Assembly (NCBI RefSeq): GCF_007431345.1
Contig: NZ_CP041730.1
Coordinates: forward strand, 4,216,001-4,280,000
Origin: Chitinimonas arctica
GTDB taxonomy: Bacteria; Pseudomonadota; Gammaproteobacteria; Burkholderiales; Chitinimonadaceae
Reading direction: 5' to 3'
Length of the DNA stretch: 64,000 bases
Of the stretch, positions 62,893 to 64,000 are shown in pieces (position 1 is the stretch's first letter; every line of letters starts with the position of its first letter). The notes under the pieces are model-generated. The model had not been told where the DNA came from and did no database searches. It worked only from the letters and a program-made list of their open reading frames with translations. The position numbers were made by a program, and so were the translations under genes.

Positions 62893-63501
62893 ATGCCCAA
62901 TTCCGAAGCAAACTTGGTCTGCCGCCTGCAACTAGCTGATCTGCCAGCCATCCAGGCGCATCTGCTGGCGCTGGACGGGACCGACCGCTTACAGCGCTTC
63001 TCCAGTCCGGCGAGTGACGAAACCATCGTCGCCTATGTTCGGCGTCTGGATTTTACGCAGGATGCGCTGTTTGGCGTTTGGCGTGAAATCGACTGCCGGC
63101 TGGTGCTGGCAGGCTTGACCCATCTGGCCATCGACCCCGCCAATCGAATGGCGGAGCTGGGCGTCAGCGTCGCGACTGACCAGCGCCGGCGCGGCATCGC
63201 CGGCCGCATGTTGCAACGGGCCATCCTGCACGCCCGCAATGTCGGGGTGGAGGAGGTGGCGATGTATTTCCTGCCCTACAACACCGAGCTGATCGAACTA
63301 GCCAAGACGCTGTCGATGAAACTGAGCGCGGGAGAGGGGCAGGGCACTGCCAAGCTACGTCCGGCGACGGCGGATTTCGTATCCTTCGCCGGCGAGATGG
63401 TCGAGTCCTGGTCCGAGCTGGCAGGCCGTAGTCTGCGCGACTGGTCGGGCGGCACCCTGGCCGCCAGCGAGACGCTGAAGCGGCTGGGTAGTCCACCCTA
63501 G
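62893..63501 (+). CDS. GNAT N-acetyltransferase
   Basis: 202 aa. Motif A is ELGVSVATDQRRRGIAGRML, followed by HARNVGVEEVAMYFLPYNTE. It carries a C-terminal extension of about 50 residues. Start ATG at 62893 with CAGGAG upstream (62880-62885). This is the third acetyltransferase gene in a row. Substrate unknown. Confidence 0.88.
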   Translation: MPNSEANLVCRLQLADLPAIQAHLLALDGTDRLQRFSSPASDETIVAYVRRLDFTQDALFGVWREIDCRLVLAGLTHLAIDPANRMAELGVSVATDQRRRGIAGRMLQRAILHARNVGVEEVAMYFLPYNTELIELAKTLSMKLSAGEGQGTAKLRPATADFVSFAGEMVESWSELAGRSLRDWSGGTLAASETLKRLGSPP

Positions 63502-63536
63502 CCAGTCATTTCCCGATCATGGGATTGATAGCTTGA

Positions 63537-63827
63537 TCAATTCCCGGCCAAAGCATTCATCTGCTTGGCGTATTCGTTGTATTCCTTGATGGCGGCATTG
63601 CCGGCATCGGCGGCGGCCTTGGCGATCTGGTTCTGGGCATCGACGAACTGCTTGATGCATTCGCCGTAGGTCTTGTTGGCCTTGTTGAAGGACTTCTGCT
63701 GGCTTTCGCTGGCCAGATTGCCTGGATGTTCGGGCGCGGTGCAGCTGTGCTTGGCGGGTGCGGCGGGTTCGGCGGCAAAGACGCTGGAGGCCAACAGGGT
63801 GGCGGCAATCAGGGCAAGGGCTTTCAT
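63537..63827 (-). CDS. Small exported hypothetical protein
   Basis: 96 aa from the ATG at 63827. Signal peptide MKALALIAATLLASSVFA, cleaved before AEPAAPAK. The mature 77 residues contain two Cys (HSCTAPEHPGN, YGECIKQF) and a helical C-terminus (AADAGNAAIKEYNEYAKQMN). Small periplasmic proteins of this type are common in betaproteobacteria, with no known function. Confidence 0.8.
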   Translation of the reverse strand: MKALALIAATLLASSVFAAEPAAPAKHSCTAPEHPGNLASESQQKSFNKANKTYGECIKQFVDAQNQIAKAAADAGNAAIKEYNEYAKQMNALAGN

Positions 63828-63955
63828 GGGTTCATTCCTATGGTCGTGGAAAATGCGCGAGTGTGGCGATAAGTTGACGCGTGCGTCAATCAAGACAAGG
63901 CGCGGTGTTGGGTTGGCGCTATAGTAGGCGGCGATTACTCACCCAGGAGCCACCC

Positions 63956-64000
63956 ATGAGCGACCAACTCCAACTTGAGCGTATCGGCCATACCGCCTTG
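63956..64000 (+). CDS. Start of a gene cut by the window edge (possible enoyl-CoA hydratase)
   Basis: ATG at 63956 with AGGAG (63945-63949) at good spacing; 15 codons are visible (MSDQLQLERIGHTAL). The pattern LERIGHTAL is like the first strand of crotonase-fold enoyl-CoA hydratases, but 15 residues are too few to be sure. Confidence 0.5.
   Translation, partial: MSDQLQLERIGHTAL

Overview
The window is chromosomal DNA of a GC-rich betaproteobacterium. The lineage call rests on a betaproteobacterial proteasome homologue (BPH) in an orn-pncC-BPH-hslO cluster, a surE-pcm-nlpD-rpoS block, polyhydroxybutyrate (PHB) functions, and an RpoD with an acidic/alanine-rich insert. A Neisseriales or Chitinimonas-like host is plausible, but I cannot fix the genus from sequence alone.

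Layout. 1-1880: AT-richer island edge with orphan small genes and a decayed tyrosine integrase beside the 3' end of a tRNA-Ile(CAU) gene. 1880-12744: housekeeping block (rpoD, dnaG, yqeY, rpsU, rsgA, PCD, a Ste24-type M48 protease, orn, pncC, BPH, hslO, a Spy-like protein). 12983-14378: overlapping AbiEi/DUF6088-like antitoxin and Fic enzyme genes. 14911-25633: a secreted orphan, then an M23 peptidase whose frame is broken by one base just before a 3192-codon RTX array built from 606-bp and then 600-bp DNA repeats. 25719-41432: SlyB-like lipoprotein, surE-pcm-nlpD-rpoS, two solute-binding proteins, cysS, a 5'-nucleotidase-like lipoprotein, AsmA, an SDR, an XRE/AbiEii toxin-antitoxin pair, and a phasin/PHB depolymerase pair. 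41608-49371: two HTH-only LuxR-type proteins, two large signal-less orphan proteins, a divergent nitrilase-fold protein, two membrane proteins and a GH19 muramidase-like enzyme. 49484-64000: rhlE, an AT-rich orphan, glnE, a YhdP-like giant, a nitrilase, tldD, three GNAT acetyltransferases, a small exported protein and a gene start cut by the window edge.

The most interesting part is 41433-49371. The 15-bp sequence GCATTTGCCGAATGG, with internal dyad symmetry, occurs three times. Each copy lies about 110-170 bp upstream of a start codon and in the same orientation as that gene: the PHB depolymerase, the 352-aa orphan and the 502-aa orphan. A strong terminator separates the last two genes, so the third copy sits where a new promoter is needed. 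Two stand-alone GerE-type HTH proteins lie between the depolymerase and the orphans and are obvious candidate regulators. The orphan proteins lack signal peptides but lie upstream of membrane proteins and a muramidase, which suggests lysis-type or holin/endolysin-like release. This is inference.
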